A stretch of DNA of 64,000 nt from assembly GCF_013408795.1 (NCBI RefSeq), contig NZ_JACCCC010000001.1:806001-870000 (forward strand), written 5' to 3'. Source of the stretch: Spinactinospora alkalitolerans. Lineage in GTDB: Bacteria > Actinomycetota > Actinomycetes > Streptosporangiales > Streptosporangiaceae. Shown piece by piece: positions 18,595 through 29,891 of the stretch. The notes under the pieces were generated by a model, which made no database searches, had not been told where the DNA came from, and saw nothing but the letters and a program-made list of their open reading frames with translations. Within the stretch, counting starts at the first letter, position 1; every line of letters begins with the position of its first letter. Made by a program: the position numbers and the translations under genes.

Positions 18595-19776
18595 ATGGAC
18601 CACACCGTGCAACTCCGAACGCTCACCGGCAGGGCGGCGGCACTGCCCGCCCTGATCACGGCGGGACTCGTCCTGAGCGCCTGCGGCCAGGCGGGCTCCG
18701 AACCCGCAGGGGAGGGCGCTTCGCGGTCCCCCGCGGTCGCGGCCCCCCTCGTCGCCACCTACGACGGCGGCCTCCTCGTCATCGACGGCGAGACCCTCGA
18801 CGTCGCCGCCGACATCCCCCTCGACGGGTTCAACCGGGTCAACCCGGCAGGCGACGGCCGCCACGTCCTGGTCTCCACCTCGACCGGGTTCCGCGTGCTC
18901 GACGCCGCGGCCCCCGAGCTGACCGACACCGAGTTCGAAGGGGCCGAGCCCGGCCACGTCGTCCGGCACGCCGGCAAGACCGTGCTCTTCTCCGACGGAA
19001 CCGGGGAGGTCACCGTGTTCGACCCGCAGGACCTCGGCGACGGCCTGCCCGAGGGCGAGACCTTCACCACCGACCACCCCCACCACGGCGTCGCCGTCGA
19101 ACTCGACAACGGCGAACTGGTCGTCACACTGGGCGACGAGGAGGAGCGCCCCGGGATCCAGGTGCTCGACGCCGACCGCGAGGAGACCGCCCGCAGCGAG
19201 GAGTGCCCCGGCGTGCACGGGGAGGCCACCGCCCAGGGCGAGGCCGTCGTGATCGGCTGCGAGGACGGCGTCCTGATCTACAAGGACGGCGAGATCACCA
19301 AGGTCGACAGCCCCGACGACTACGGCCGTATCGGCAACCAGGCCGGCTCCGAGGAGTCGGCGATCGTCCTCGGCGACTACAAGAAGGACCCCGAGGCCGA
19401 ACTCGAACGGCCCGAGCAGGTCTCCCTCATCGACACCGGGACCGGCGAGCTGAGCCTGGTCGACATCGGCGCCGGCTACAGTTTCCGCTCGCTGGCGCGC
19501 GGACCGCACGGCGAGGCCCTCGTCCTGGGAACGGACGGCCGGATCCACGTGATCGACCCCGGCAGCGCCGAGGTCGAAAGGACCGTCCCGGTCCTGGACG
19601 AATGGGAGGAGCCGCTGGAGTGGCAGCAGCCCCGCCCCACGATCTTCGTGCGCGGCGACACGGCCTATGTGACCGACCCGGGCGCGAACGAGCTGCACGC
19701 CGTCGACATCGAGTCGGGGGAGGAGACGGCGACGGCGGAACTGCCCGGCACCCCCAACGAGCTCACCGGGGTCTGA
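18595..19776 (+). CDS. aztD: AztD-like zinc metallochaperone lipoprotein (second copy)
   Basis: A 393-residue secreted lipoprotein (VLSAC lipobox, Cys about 28) with a beta-propeller fold (LLVIDGETLDVAADIP, FRVLDAA, VTVFDPQ, HVIDPGSAEVERTVP blades). Motif TDHPHHGVAVE supplies clustered His residues and the Cys pair appears in EECPGVHGEA and VIGCEDGVLIY, as in canonical AztD. It is more canonical than the copy inside the operon. A 188-base gap holding an R1 repeat separates it from aztC, so it may have its own promoter. The ATG at 18595 is used; GTG 18607 is possible. Confidence 0.85.
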   Translation: MDHTVQLRTLTGRAAALPALITAGLVLSACGQAGSEPAGEGASRSPAVAAPLVATYDGGLLVIDGETLDVAADIPLDGFNRVNPAGDGRHVLVSTSTGFRVLDAAAPELTDTEFEGAEPGHVVRHAGKTVLFSDGTGEVTVFDPQDLGDGLPEGETFTTDHPHHGVAVELDNGELVVTLGDEEERPGIQVLDADREETARSEECPGVHGEATAQGEAVVIGCEDGVLIYKDGEITKVDSPDDYGRIGNQAGSEESAIVLGDYKKDPEAELERPEQVSLIDTGTGELSLVDIGAGYSFRSLARGPHGEALVLGTDGRIHVIDPGSAEVERTVPVLDEWEEPLEWQQPRPTIFVRGDTAYVTDPGANELHAVDIESGEETATAELPGTPNELTGV

Positions 19777-19843
19777 CCCGCCTCTTCTGGGAATCGGGTC
19801 GTGGCCGCGATTCTCCGTGCACCACCGATGACATGGAAAGGCT

Positions 19844-19863
19844 GCCGCCGGCGCGCCGGCGGC
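19844..19863. terminator. Bidirectional hairpin between aztD and sdhB
   Basis: The perfect 20-base palindrome GCCGCCGGCGCGCCGGCGGC lies in the gap between two convergent genes (aztD stop 19776, iron-sulfur gene stop 20044). It has no U-tract but is well placed to end both transcripts. Nothing else is seen in the 267-base gap. Confidence 0.5.
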
Positions 19864-20043
19864 GTGAAAGGCCGCGTTGTACCGTCCGTGCCGGTCGCCC
19901 GCCGCATATGGCCGGGGACCCGCACGGCGGAGCCGCCGTGACCTTCCGCGTTGCCGGACGCCTCGCGCCTGACAGCAGCTTCACCAGGTCCGCGGAGGTC
20001 GAGCAGGGACTGAAGGCACTCCCGGCCCTTCCCGTCATCGACC

Positions 20044-20853
20044 TCAGGCCGGGCCGCTCGAGGCGGGCGGTTTGGTGTTGGGGACGACGGGGGTGTCCTT
20101 GCGCAGGCCCTTGCGCACGCCGATCTTCTCGCCGAGCCAGACCAGGGGATCGTACTTGCGGTCGGCCACCCGCTCCTTCAGCGGGATCAGCGAGTTGTCG
20201 GTGATCTTGATGTTCTCGGGGCAGACCTCCGTGCAGCACTTGGTGATGTTGCAGTAGCCCAGCCCGAACTCGTCCTGGGCGATCACCCGGCGGTCGGCGG
20301 TGTCCTCGGGGTGCATCTCCAGCTCGGCCACGCGCATCAGGTACCGCGGCCCGGAGAAGTGCTCCTTGTTCTCCTCGTGGTCGCGGATCACGTGGCAGAC
20401 GTCGTTGCACAGGAAGCACTCGATGCACTTGCGGAACTCCTGCATGCGCTGCACGTCGGACTGCTGCATGCGGAAGTCGCCCGGCTCCGTGCCGGGATCG
20501 GGAGTGAACGAGGGGATCTGCCGCGCCTTCTCGTAGTTGTAGGAGACGTCGCAGACCAGGTCCCGGATGACGGGGAAGGTCCGCATCGGCGTGACCGTGA
20601 TGACCTCGTCGGGCTCGAAGGTGTTCATCCGGGTCATGCACGACAGCCGCGGCCGGCCGTTGATCTCCATCGAGCACGACCCGCACTTGCCGGCCTTGCA
20701 GTTCCACCGCACCGCCAGGTCCGGGGCCTGGGTGGCCTGCAGCCGGTGCAGGACGTCCAGGACGACCTCGCCCTCGTTCACCTCGACCGTGTACTCGACC
20801 AGTTCGCCGGCGCCGCCGTCGCCGCGCCAGATGTTGAACGTCGCCTTGGTCAT
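20044..20853 (-). CDS. sdhB: SDH/FRD iron-sulfur subunit (Sdh1 type)
   Basis: A 269-residue iron-sulfur subunit. The N-terminal [2Fe-2S] domain has CKAGKCGSC plus a further Cys in RLSCMTR; the C-terminal domain has CIECFLCNDVC and YCNITKCCTEVCP for the [4Fe-4S] and [3Fe-4S]/[4Fe-4S] clusters. It transfers electrons from the flavoprotein to the membrane subunit. Start ATG 20853 overlaps the flavoprotein stop (ATGA); the open frame extends into the upstream gene. It is the last gene of the operon membrane subunit - flavoprotein - Fe-S, matching mycobacterial Rv0249c-Rv0248c-Rv0247c (Sdh1). Confidence 0.92.
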   Translation of the reverse strand: MTKATFNIWRGDGGAGELVEYTVEVNEGEVVLDVLHRLQATQAPDLAVRWNCKAGKCGSCSMEINGRPRLSCMTRMNTFEPDEVITVTPMRTFPVIRDLVCDVSYNYEKARQIPSFTPDPGTEPGDFRMQQSDVQRMQEFRKCIECFLCNDVCHVIRDHEENKEHFSGPRYLMRVAELEMHPEDTADRRVIAQDEFGLGYCNITKCCTEVCPENIKITDNSLIPLKERVADRKYDPLVWLGEKIGVRKGLRKDTPVVPNTKPPASSGPA

Positions 20854-22760
20854 TCGTCGCCTCCTTCTTCCGCGCCCTCGGCCTCGGGGAGCTCGGCCTC
20901 GGTGAAGTACTTCGCCAGCTCCTCGCGGTCGAACAGCGCGAGCAGATCGGGCCGGAGCACGTCCAGCTCCTGATGGCGCACCGTGACGCCGCCGTCGGCC
21001 AGCCGGGTGACCAGGTTGACCCGGCGCCACCGCGCCGACATCGACGGGAAGTCGTCGCGGGTGTGCCCGCCCCGGGACTCCTCCCGCTCCAGCGCCGAGC
21101 GGGCCACGGCCTCGGAGACCACCAGCATGTTGCGCAGGTCCTGCGCCAGGTGCCAGCCGGGGTTGTAGGCTCGGCCGCCCTCGGCGCGCACGCCGGCCAC
21201 CCGCTCCTTGAGCTTGTCCAGGGCCTCGATCGCCTGCTCGATCTCCGGCCCCCTGCGGATGATCCCGACGAGGTCGTTCATCGTCTGCTGGATCTCCTGG
21301 TGCAGGTCGTAGGGGCTCTCACCGGTCTCGCGCCGCAGTGGAGCCTCGGCCGCGCGGGTCGCTCCGGCCAGGGCCTCCTCGGAGACCACGGGCCGGTCCC
21401 CGCCCAGCTCGTCGAGGTAGGCCGCGGCGCCCATGCCGCAGCGCCGACCGAACACCAGCAGGTCCGACAGCGAGTTGCCGCCCAGCCGGTTGGACCCGTG
21501 CATCCCGCCCGAGACCTCCCCGGCGGCGAACAGGCCGGCGACGCCGCCGCCGACCGCACCGCTGTCGGGGTCGACCTCGACCCCGCCCATCACGTAGTGG
21601 CAGGTGGGACCCACCTCCATCGGCTCGGCGGTGATGTCGACGTCGGCCAGCTCCTTGAACTGGTGCTGCATCGACGGCAGCCGCCGCATGATCTCCTCGG
21701 CCGGCATCCGGCTGGAGACATCAAGGAACACCCCGCCGTGCGGCGAGCCGCGCCCCTCCTTGACCTCGGTGTTGATGGCGCGCGCCACCTCGTCGCGGGG
21801 CAGCAGCTCGGGCGGGCGGCGGTGGTTCTCGGGATCGGTGTACCAGCCGTCGGCCTCCTCCTCGCTCTCGGCGTACTGGGACCGGAAGACGTCGGGCACG
21901 TAGTCGAACATGAACCGCTTGCCCTCGGAGTTGCGCAGCACGCCGCCGTCGCCGCGCACCGACTCGGTGACCAGGATGCCCTTCACCGACGGCGGCCAGA
22001 CCATGCCCGTGGGGTGGAACTGCACGAACTCCATGTTCAGCAGCGTCGCCCCCGCCCGCAGCGCCAGCGCGTGGCCGTCGCCGGTGTACTCCCAGGAGTT
22101 GGAGGTGACCTTGAACGACTTGCCGATGCCGCCGGTCGCCAGGATCACCGCGGGGGCCTCGAACAGCACGAAGTCGCCGGTGTCGCGGACGTAGCCGAAC
22201 GCGCCGGCGATGCGCCCGTCGTCCTTGACCAGTTCGGTCACGGTGGTCTCGGCGTAGACCTTGATCATCGCCTCGGGGTCGCCGAGCTCGGCCGCGTCGA
22301 TCTGCTGGAGCTGGACCACCCGCTGCTGGAGGGTGCGGATGAGCTCCAGGCCGGTGCGGTCGCCGACGTGGGCGAGTCGCGGGTACTCGTGCCCGCCGAA
22401 GTTGCGCTGGCTGATCCGACCGTCCTTGGTGCGGTCGAACAGCGCGCCCCAGTACTCCAGCTCCAGGATCCGCTCGGGCGCCTCCCTGGCGTGCAGCTCC
22501 GCCATGCGAGGGTTGTTGAGGAACTTGCCGCCGCGCATGGTGTCGCGGAAGTGGACCTGCCAACTGTCGCGCGCGTTGACGTTGGCCAGCGCGGCCGCCG
22601 CACCGCCCTCGGCCATGACCGTGTGCGCCTTGCCGAACAGGGACTTGGAGATGACCGCGGTCTTCCTGCCCTGCTGGCGCGCCTCGATGGCGGCGCGCAG
22701 ACCGGCGCCTCCGGCTCCGATCACCACCACGTCGTAGGAGTGACGTGCTATCTCAGCCAA
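20850..22760 (-). CDS. sdhA: SDH/FRD flavoprotein subunit (Sdh1 type)
   Basis: A 636-residue catalytic flavoprotein. It has the FAD motif VVVIGAGGAGLRAA (about 10-23), the covalent-FAD His region KAHTVMAEGGAAAAL, the active-site region with NFGGHEYPRLAHVGDRTG, and HPTGMVWP and GGNSLSDLLVFG. It oxidises succinate to fumarate (or the reverse). The operon order and the type of membrane subunit place it with the Sdh1 complexes of actinobacteria. Start ATG 22760; the gap to the upstream membrane gene is 12 bases. Confidence 0.95.
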   Translation of the reverse strand: MAEIARHSYDVVVIGAGGAGLRAAIEARQQGRKTAVISKSLFGKAHTVMAEGGAAAALANVNARDSWQVHFRDTMRGGKFLNNPRMAELHAREAPERILELEYWGALFDRTKDGRISQRNFGGHEYPRLAHVGDRTGLELIRTLQQRVVQLQQIDAAELGDPEAMIKVYAETTVTELVKDDGRIAGAFGYVRDTGDFVLFEAPAVILATGGIGKSFKVTSNSWEYTGDGHALALRAGATLLNMEFVQFHPTGMVWPPSVKGILVTESVRGDGGVLRNSEGKRFMFDYVPDVFRSQYAESEEEADGWYTDPENHRRPPELLPRDEVARAINTEVKEGRGSPHGGVFLDVSSRMPAEEIMRRLPSMQHQFKELADVDITAEPMEVGPTCHYVMGGVEVDPDSGAVGGGVAGLFAAGEVSGGMHGSNRLGGNSLSDLLVFGRRCGMGAAAYLDELGGDRPVVSEEALAGATRAAEAPLRRETGESPYDLHQEIQQTMNDLVGIIRRGPEIEQAIEALDKLKERVAGVRAEGGRAYNPGWHLAQDLRNMLVVSEAVARSALEREESRGGHTRDDFPSMSARWRRVNLVTRLADGGVTVRHQELDVLRPDLLALFDREELAKYFTEAELPEAEGAEEGGDE

Positions 22761-22772
22761 TTGATATCGCCT

Positions 22773-23594
22773 CTAGTTGAAGATCCGGGGGTCCGAAATC
22801 GTGCCGCCGGCCACCAGCATCACGTAGAAGTCGGTGAGCATCAGCGTTCCCAGCGTGATCCACGCGAACAGCATGTGCCGGGTGTTCAGCCGGGACACCT
22901 GCGTCCACATCCAGTAGCGGACCGGACGGGTGCCGAAGCTCCTGGCGCGCCCGCCGAACACGTGCCGGCAGGAATGGCAGGAAAGGGTGTAGCACCACAG
23001 CAGGACCACGTTGACGATCAGGATGAGGTTGCCCAGGCCGATGCCGAACCCGCCGTTCTCGCCGTGGGCCAGCGCTATCGTCGCGTCATAGGTGTTGACC
23101 AGTGAGATCAGGACGGCGGCGTAGAAGAAATAGCGGTGCAGGTTCTGCCCGATCATGGGGAACCGCGATTCGCCGGTGTAGCGGTCGTGCGGCTCGCTGA
23201 CGGCGCATGCGGTGGGCGCCTGCCAGATCGAGCGGTAGTAGGCCTTGCGGTAGTAGTAGCAGGTGAACCGGAACAGCAGCAGGAACGGCAGGCTGATCAG
23301 CGCGTAGGGCAGGAACCACGGGAACGCCCAGGGCAGCGTGCCGAACACCGCCGACTCCGGCACGCAGGAGGCGCTGAGGCAGGGGGAGTAGAACGGCGTC
23401 AGGTAGTGGTGCTCCTCCACCCAGTAGTTGTCCTGCTGGAACACCCGCGCGGTGGCGTAGACGACGAAGGCGGTCAGGCCGAGTGCCGTGAGCACCGGAC
23501 CCAGCCACCACCGGTCCTTGCGGAACGTCCGGGCCGAAATCCGCGCACGGTTGTTCGTGCCGGGGGTCCCCGGCGAGGGAAGTGTCGCTGTCAT
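22773..23594 (-). CDS. sdhC: SDH membrane anchor subunit (Rv0249c-like)
   Basis: A 273-residue integral membrane protein with five clear hydrophobic segments (VLTALGLTAFVVYATARV, WFLPYALISLPFLLLF, FFYAAVLISLVNTYDA, LGNLILIVNVVLLWCY, HMLFAWITLGTLMLTDFYVM). It contains the CHSCRHV and TRHMLFAW stretches that supply probable heme or quinone-site residues. It belongs to the Rv0249c-type anchors of Sdh1 rather than the B. subtilis type. First gene of the minus-strand operon; its promoter lies in the AT-rich region upstream. Confidence 0.85.
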   Translation of the reverse strand: MTATLPSPGTPGTNNRARISARTFRKDRWWLGPVLTALGLTAFVVYATARVFQQDNYWVEEHHYLTPFYSPCLSASCVPESAVFGTLPWAFPWFLPYALISLPFLLLFRFTCYYYRKAYYRSIWQAPTACAVSEPHDRYTGESRFPMIGQNLHRYFFYAAVLISLVNTYDATIALAHGENGGFGIGLGNLILIVNVVLLWCYTLSCHSCRHVFGGRARSFGTRPVRYWMWTQVSRLNTRHMLFAWITLGTLMLTDFYVMLVAGGTISDPRIFN

Positions 23595-24019
23595 GGGCGC
23601 GGCGTCTCCATAGTCCTGACGGAGAGCGAACCGAATGTGCGGATCCGGGCGCGGGGAGGCCCGGACGCTCTCCGAGTCGACAGGCAGTGCGGATGCGTAT
23701 GGGTTGCCACGTTAGGCCGGTGCGATCACGAATTCAGCAAGAGTTTCACGCGATTTGGCTGTGAAAAATGCCACTCGGATTCAATGGGCGGGCGGAGTTT
23801 GCGGGTAAATCGTCCTCTTTTGAGAATAAAAAGGAAAAAGTCTCTTTTGTTTGTTCTGGGGCTTCTGTGGCAATTGGGAAACTTCGGCCGGTCTCCGGCT
23901 AAGTCCACCCTTCATCGAAAGAATCTATCGCGGCGCCGCGGCCGGAAGCCCCCGTGTCCGCATCGGCGCGGCGCACGGTGCGGGAGAGGTGCGGAGCGCG
24001 GGCGCGGAAACGGCGCGGG
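23595..24019. other. Non-coding region upstream of the Sdh1 operon
   Basis: About 425 bases. The part 23740-23890 is the most AT-rich of the neighbourhood (runs such as GAGAATAAAAAGGAAAAAG) and probably contains the Sdh1 operon promoter. The remainder (23930-24019) is GC-rich and adjoins the 3' end of the LysR gene. No gene seen. Confidence 0.5.
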
Positions 24020-24961
24020 TCAGCCCTCGCGTGAGGAGATGACCTCCAGGTCCTTGCCGATGTCCTCCTGGGTCAGGCCGGCCAGGTAGTTGGTCAGGCC
24101 GCGGCGGAACGCCCTGGCGGCGTGCGCGGGCTCGACGTCCCTGCGGTGGGCCAGCGCGATGGTGCGCAGCAGGCGCGGCCGGGCGAGCGGGGTGCCGCGC
24201 AGGCCCGGGCGGTTCTTCAGGACCATGCTGGGCACGACCGCCAGCCCGAGGCCGGCCTCGACGAAGCGCAGCACCGCGTCCATCTCGCCGCCCTCCACCG
24301 CCAGCCGCGGCTCGAAGCCGGCCGCGCGGCAGGCGTGCAGCGTCGCCTCGCGCACGTCGTAGCCGCGGCGGAACATCACCAGGGGCCGGTCGCGCAGGTC
24401 GGTGATGCGCATCGACGCGCGCGAGCTGGGCGGCGGGGCGTCCATGGAGCTCACCACGACCAGGCTCTCGCGCAGGATCGGAGTGGTGACGAAGGTGGGG
24501 TCGCTGCTGTGCAGCGGCAGGATGATCAGCGCGAGGTCCAGCTCGCCCCGGCCCAGCGCGCGGATCAGGTCGCGCGAACCGCCCTCCTCCACGTGCAGCT
24601 CGATGCCGGGGAAGCGGTCGTGGAAGCGGGCGAGGGCGTCGGCCAGCAGCCCCGCGCACAGCGAGGGGGTGGCGCCCAGCCGGACCCGGCCGCGGCGCAT
24701 GCCGGCGAGCTCCTGCACCTCGCGGCGGGCGGTCTCCATGTCGGTGAGGATGCGCTGGGCGAGGGGGAGGAGCGCCTCGCCGGCCGGGGTCAGTGTGATA
24801 TTTCCCCTGGCACGACTGAATAACGAGGCTCCCAGCTCCTCCTCCAGGTTGCGGATCTGCTTGCTCAGACTGGGCTGGGCGACGCGCGAAACCTCTGCTG
24901 CGCGGGTGAAATGCCGGGTTTCCGCGACGGCCAGGAAGTAGGCCAGTTGCTGGAACTGCAT
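24020..24961 (-). CDS. LysR-family transcriptional regulator
   Basis: A 313-residue LysR-type regulator. The N-terminal winged helix-turn-helix is at about 1-60 (FLAVAETRHFTRAAEVSRVAQPSLSKQI), followed by the linker and a periplasmic-binding-like effector domain (VRLGATPSLC..., ELDLALIILP, GLGLAVVPSMV). It lies between two succinate dehydrogenase operons and is divergent from the second, with only 80 bases between the starts, so control of that operon is the natural inference. ATG 24961 is chosen because the longer frame has no ribosome site and crosses an operator-like palindrome. The co-inducer is unknown. Confidence 0.9.
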   Translation of the reverse strand: MQFQQLAYFLAVAETRHFTRAAEVSRVAQPSLSKQIRNLEEELGASLFSRARGNITLTPAGEALLPLAQRILTDMETARREVQELAGMRRGRVRLGATPSLCAGLLADALARFHDRFPGIELHVEEGGSRDLIRALGRGELDLALIILPLHSSDPTFVTTPILRESLVVVSSMDAPPPSSRASMRITDLRDRPLVMFRRGYDVREATLHACRAAGFEPRLAVEGGEMDAVLRFVEAGLGLAVVPSMVLKNRPGLRGTPLARPRLLRTIALAHRRDVEPAHAARAFRRGLTNYLAGLTQEDIGKDLEVISSREG

Positions 24962-24966
24962 GCTCC

Positions 24967-24981
24967 ATAGCCTAAGGCTAT
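24967..24981. promoter_or_regulatory. LysR-type operator ATAGCC-TAA-GGCTAT
   Basis: A 15-base inverted repeat (six-base perfect arms, three-base centre) that also fits the T-N11-A rule of LysR boxes. It sits five bases upstream of the lysR start, within the 80-base divergent promoter to sdhC. Confidence 0.7.
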
Positions 24982-25041
24982 CGAGACCAGCAGTCCCATG
25001 ACTTAGACGGCCGTGTTTATCGAGTTTTAAAGTTACAAGTT

Positions 25042-25752
25042 GTGGCGAACAGTACCTTGACCAAGCAGCGGTCAACGGCATTCAGGTCTACGGTGGCGCT
25101 CAAGTCCGCGATGGCGGTCAGCGGCGCGATCCTGGTGCTGTATTTGATCGCGCACATGTACGGCAACCTGATGGTCTTCGGAGGCCAGGAGACCTTCGAC
25201 AACTACGCGCACCACCTGCGCGAGCTCGGCGAGCCGATGCTCCCCCACGAGGGAGCGCTGTGGATCATCCGCGTGGTCCTCCTCGCGAGCGTCCTGATCC
25301 ACGCCTACGCGGCGTTCACCCTGTGGGCCCGCGCGCGCAGGGCCCGTCCGGCCGGGCAGCGCTACCAGTCGGCCCACAAGCGCAAGAGCGTCCAGCAGAC
25401 CTACGCCTCGCGCACGATGCGCTGGGGCGGCGTCATCGTCGCGCTCTTCGTGGTCTACCACCTGCTGCATCTGACGACCAACACCATCGCTCCCGGCGGG
25501 GCCTCCGACAGCCCCTACGAGCGCGTCGTGAACGGCTTCCAGATCTGGTGGGTCGTCCTCAGCTACCTGGTCGCGATGGTCGCCGTGGGCCTGCACCTGC
25601 GCCACGGCATCTGGAGCGCGACCCAGACGCTGGGGGGAAACAAGGCGAGCCGACAGCGCTCGATCAACGTGATCGCGACCGTGATCGCGCTGGTCATCAC
25701 GGTGGGCTTCCTGATCCCGCCGTTCTCCGTTCTCTTCGGACTGGTGAGCTAA
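25042..25752 (+). CDS. sdhC: SDH cytochrome b subunit (type B)
   Basis: A 236-residue membrane protein of the B. subtilis SdhC / W. succinogenes FrdC type, with five membrane segments. His residues in YLIAHMYGNLMVFGG, VYHLLHLTTNT and VGLHLRHGIWSA are the probable ligands of two hemes b. It carries electrons to menaquinone. Starts at GTG 25042 without a clear ribosome site. The stop TAA is immediately followed by the flavoprotein ATG, and the gene heads an sdhC-sdhA-sdhB operon divergent from lysR. Confidence 0.92.
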   Translation: MANSTLTKQRSTAFRSTVALKSAMAVSGAILVLYLIAHMYGNLMVFGGQETFDNYAHHLRELGEPMLPHEGALWIIRVVLLASVLIHAYAAFTLWARARRARPAGQRYQSAHKRKSVQQTYASRTMRWGGVIVALFVVYHLLHLTTNTIAPGGASDSPYERVVNGFQIWWVVLSYLVAMVAVGLHLRHGIWSATQTLGGNKASRQRSINVIATVIALVITVGFLIPPFSVLFGLVS

Positions 25753-27689
<1,937 letters not shown>

Positions 27690-27693
<4 letters not shown>

Positions 27694-28439
27694 ACATCAC
27701 CCTGCGCGTCTGGCGCCAGAAGGGCCCCCGGGACGAGGGGAGGATGGTGCGCTACCAGGTCCAGGACGTCTCGCCCGACATGTCCTTCCTGGAGATGCTC
27801 GACGTCCTCAACGAGAAGCTCACGCTCGAGGGCGACGAGCCGATCGCCTTCGACCACGACTGCCGCGAGGGCATCTGCGGCGCCTGCGGCGTGGTGATCA
27901 ACGGCGTCGCGCACGGTCCGGAGGTCACCACCACCTGCCAGCTGCACATGCGCAGCTTCAAGGACGGCGACGTCGTCGACGTCGAGCCGTGGCGGGCCAA
28001 GGCGTTCCCGGTCATCAAGGACCTGGTGGTCGACCGCGGTTCGTTCGACCGGATCATCCAGGCCGGCGGCTACATCAGCGCCCCGACGGGCACCGCGCCC
28101 GACGCCCACGCCAACCCGATCCCCAAGAGCGACGCCGACCGCGCGTTCGACGCCGCCACCTGCATCGGCTGCGGCGCCTGCGTCGCGGCCTGCCCGAACG
28201 CCTCGGGCATGCTGTTCACCGCGGCGAAGGTGACCCACCTGGGCATGCTCCCGCAGGGGCAGCCCGAGCGGGCCGCCCGCGTGGTCAAGATGGTGAACCA
28301 GCACGACGAGGAGGACTTCGGCGGCTGCACCAACATCGGCGAGTGCGCCGCGGTCTGCCCGAAGGGCATTCCGCTGGACACGATCTCCCAGTTGAACAAG
28401 GACCTGCTGGGCGCACTGTCCAGCGGCAAGCTGGACTAG
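27690..28439 (+). CDS. sdhB: SDH/FRD iron-sulfur subunit (type B)
   Basis: A 249-residue iron-sulfur subunit. [2Fe-2S] ligands are in [10 protein letters not shown] and TTTCQLHM; the second domain has [13 protein letters not shown] and [17 protein letters not shown] 27690 overlaps the sdhA stop, so the three genes are translationally coupled. A perfect 40-base palindrome follows the stop within twelve bases and should terminate the operon. Confidence 0.94.
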
Positions 28440-28450
28440 CGAACCGGCCT

Positions 28451-28490
28451 GATCCGTCCCGGTCCGGCCGCGGCCGGACCGGGACGGATC
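28451..28490 (+). terminator. Perfect 40-bp palindromic terminator after sdhB
   Basis: Left arm GATCCGTCCCGGTCCGGCCG and right arm are perfect reverse complements with no loop bases between them. A second hairpin (GGGGGCCG...CGGCCCCC, about 28503-28535) follows. No U-tract, as is usual in high-GC actinobacteria. Confidence 0.75.
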
Positions 28491-28582
28491 GCCGATCGGC
28501 ACCGAGGGGGCCGTCCCGTGCGGGGCGGCCCCCTCCGTCGTCTCCTCGCCCGCGGCGGGCGGCGACGGCCTCACTGACGTCC

Positions 28583-28698
28583 GACGATCGTGTTCGCACA
28601 GGGGGCCGGCTGTCGCAGTGCGCGCACGCCGCCGGCGGCACGGCAGGTCCGAGCCCTGGAGGTCCCACCCGGCGAACGCAGCGGCCAAAGTGCGGTCA
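28583..28698 (+). repeat. Dispersed intergenic repeat R1, copy D
   Basis: Full-length copy (GACGATCGTGTTCGC, GGCCGGCTGTCGCAGTGCGC, GGCAGGTCCGAGCCCTG, CGAACGCAGCGGCCAAAG). Its right end reaches the stop codon of the P450 gene (28696-28698), so the last codons of that gene are adjacent to, or overlap, the element. Confidence 0.8.
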
Positions 28699-29891
28699 GC
28701 CCTTGGGCGCCGCGGGCTCAACGGCCACCGGGAGGTGCCTGTAGCCGCGCATGGTGTTGTTGAGCAGCCGCTCGGGCTCGCCGTCCAGCGTGAAGCGCCG
28801 CACCCGGTGGGCGAACGCCTCGAACACGTAGCGGCCCTCCAGGCGGGCGATCGGCGCGCCCGGGCACATGTGCGCGCCGTTGCCGAAGCCGAGGTGGTCG
28901 ACCGGGTTGCGGGTGACGTCGAAGCGGTCGGGGTCGGCGTAGTGCCGTTCGTCGCGGTTGGCGGCCGAGTACAGGATGATGAACCGGGCGCCGGCCGGCA
29001 CGGGCACACCGCCGATGGTGTGGTCGCGCGTGAGGGTGCGGGCGAGCCCGTGCGCGGGGCCCGCGTAGCGCAGGATCTCGTTGAAGGCCGAGGTGACCAG
29101 CTTGGGGTTCTCGCGGACCAGGTCCCACTGGTCGGGGTGGTCGATGAGCAGCCGGATGCCGGTCGTGATGGCGTGGATCGTGGTGTCGAGGCCGCCGGTG
29201 CTGTAGACCGACAGCAGGCCCGGCACCTCCTCGGGCGTGACGACGCCCCTGTCGCGGGCCTCGAAGATGGCCGCGCCCATGCTGCCCGGGCGCATCGTCT
29301 CGGGGCTGCACTCCGCGGCCAGGTATTCGAACATCTCGAACATGGCCGGCAGCGCCCGCACGCAGCGGTCGTTGTAGGGGCCGAAGGTGTCGAAGGTGGC
29401 GGTGGCCCAGTCGAGCAGCTTCTCGCGGCTGTCCGGGGGAAGCCGGTGAGCTCGACGATCACCGTGCTGATGAACCTCTTGGCGAGGTCGGTGACGGCGT
29501 CGAAGCGGCCCCGCTCGACGAGTTCGGCCACGAGTTCGGTGGCCTGGCCCTCGATGTCGCCCTTGATGTCGCGCAGCGCGCGCGGCCCGAGCAGGCCGGA
29601 GACGACCTGGCGCAGCCGGTGGTGGTCCGGCGGGTCCGTCGCGATCATCGTTCCAGCGAGGGCGCCGTTGATGTCGGGGTTGAACGCGATGCCCTCGCTC
29701 GACTTGAACAGCTCGTGGTCGTGCAGTGCCGCACGCACCTCGTCGTAGCGCGCCAGCGCCCACAGGTCGTGGGTCGGCAGGTGGACCACAGGCCCGGCGG
29801 CGCGCAGCTCCTCGTACACGGCGTAGGGATCGGTGAGCACCGGATCGGAGAAGATGTCGATCTCGGATACCGGGATGGTCGGTGTCGTCAT
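28696..29891 (-). pseudogene. Cytochrome P450, disrupted by a -1 frameshift
   Basis: A bacterial P450 gene (CYP105/107-like length, about 400 residues if repaired). The first 148 codons (MTTPTIPVSEIDIF... to VELTGFP) are in one frame and the rest (DSREKLLDWATATF onward) in another. The break is in a run of five G (29435-29439, plus strand); six would restore G-F-P-P-D-S-R. Otherwise all motifs are intact: I-helix GGLDTTI, ExxR as EILR, heme-Cys loop FGNGAHMCPGAPIARLEG. So it is a recent mutation, phase variation or a sequencing error. Start ATG 29891 has AAGGA five bases upstream. It is divergent from a conservon; in Streptomyces conservons often include a P450 (CvnE). Confidence 0.9.

Noticed and set aside
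28696-29891. Programmed frameshifting of the P450
   Set aside because: The junction is a plain G5 (C5) tract without a recognisable slippery heptamer plus pseudoknot; a simple indel is more likely.
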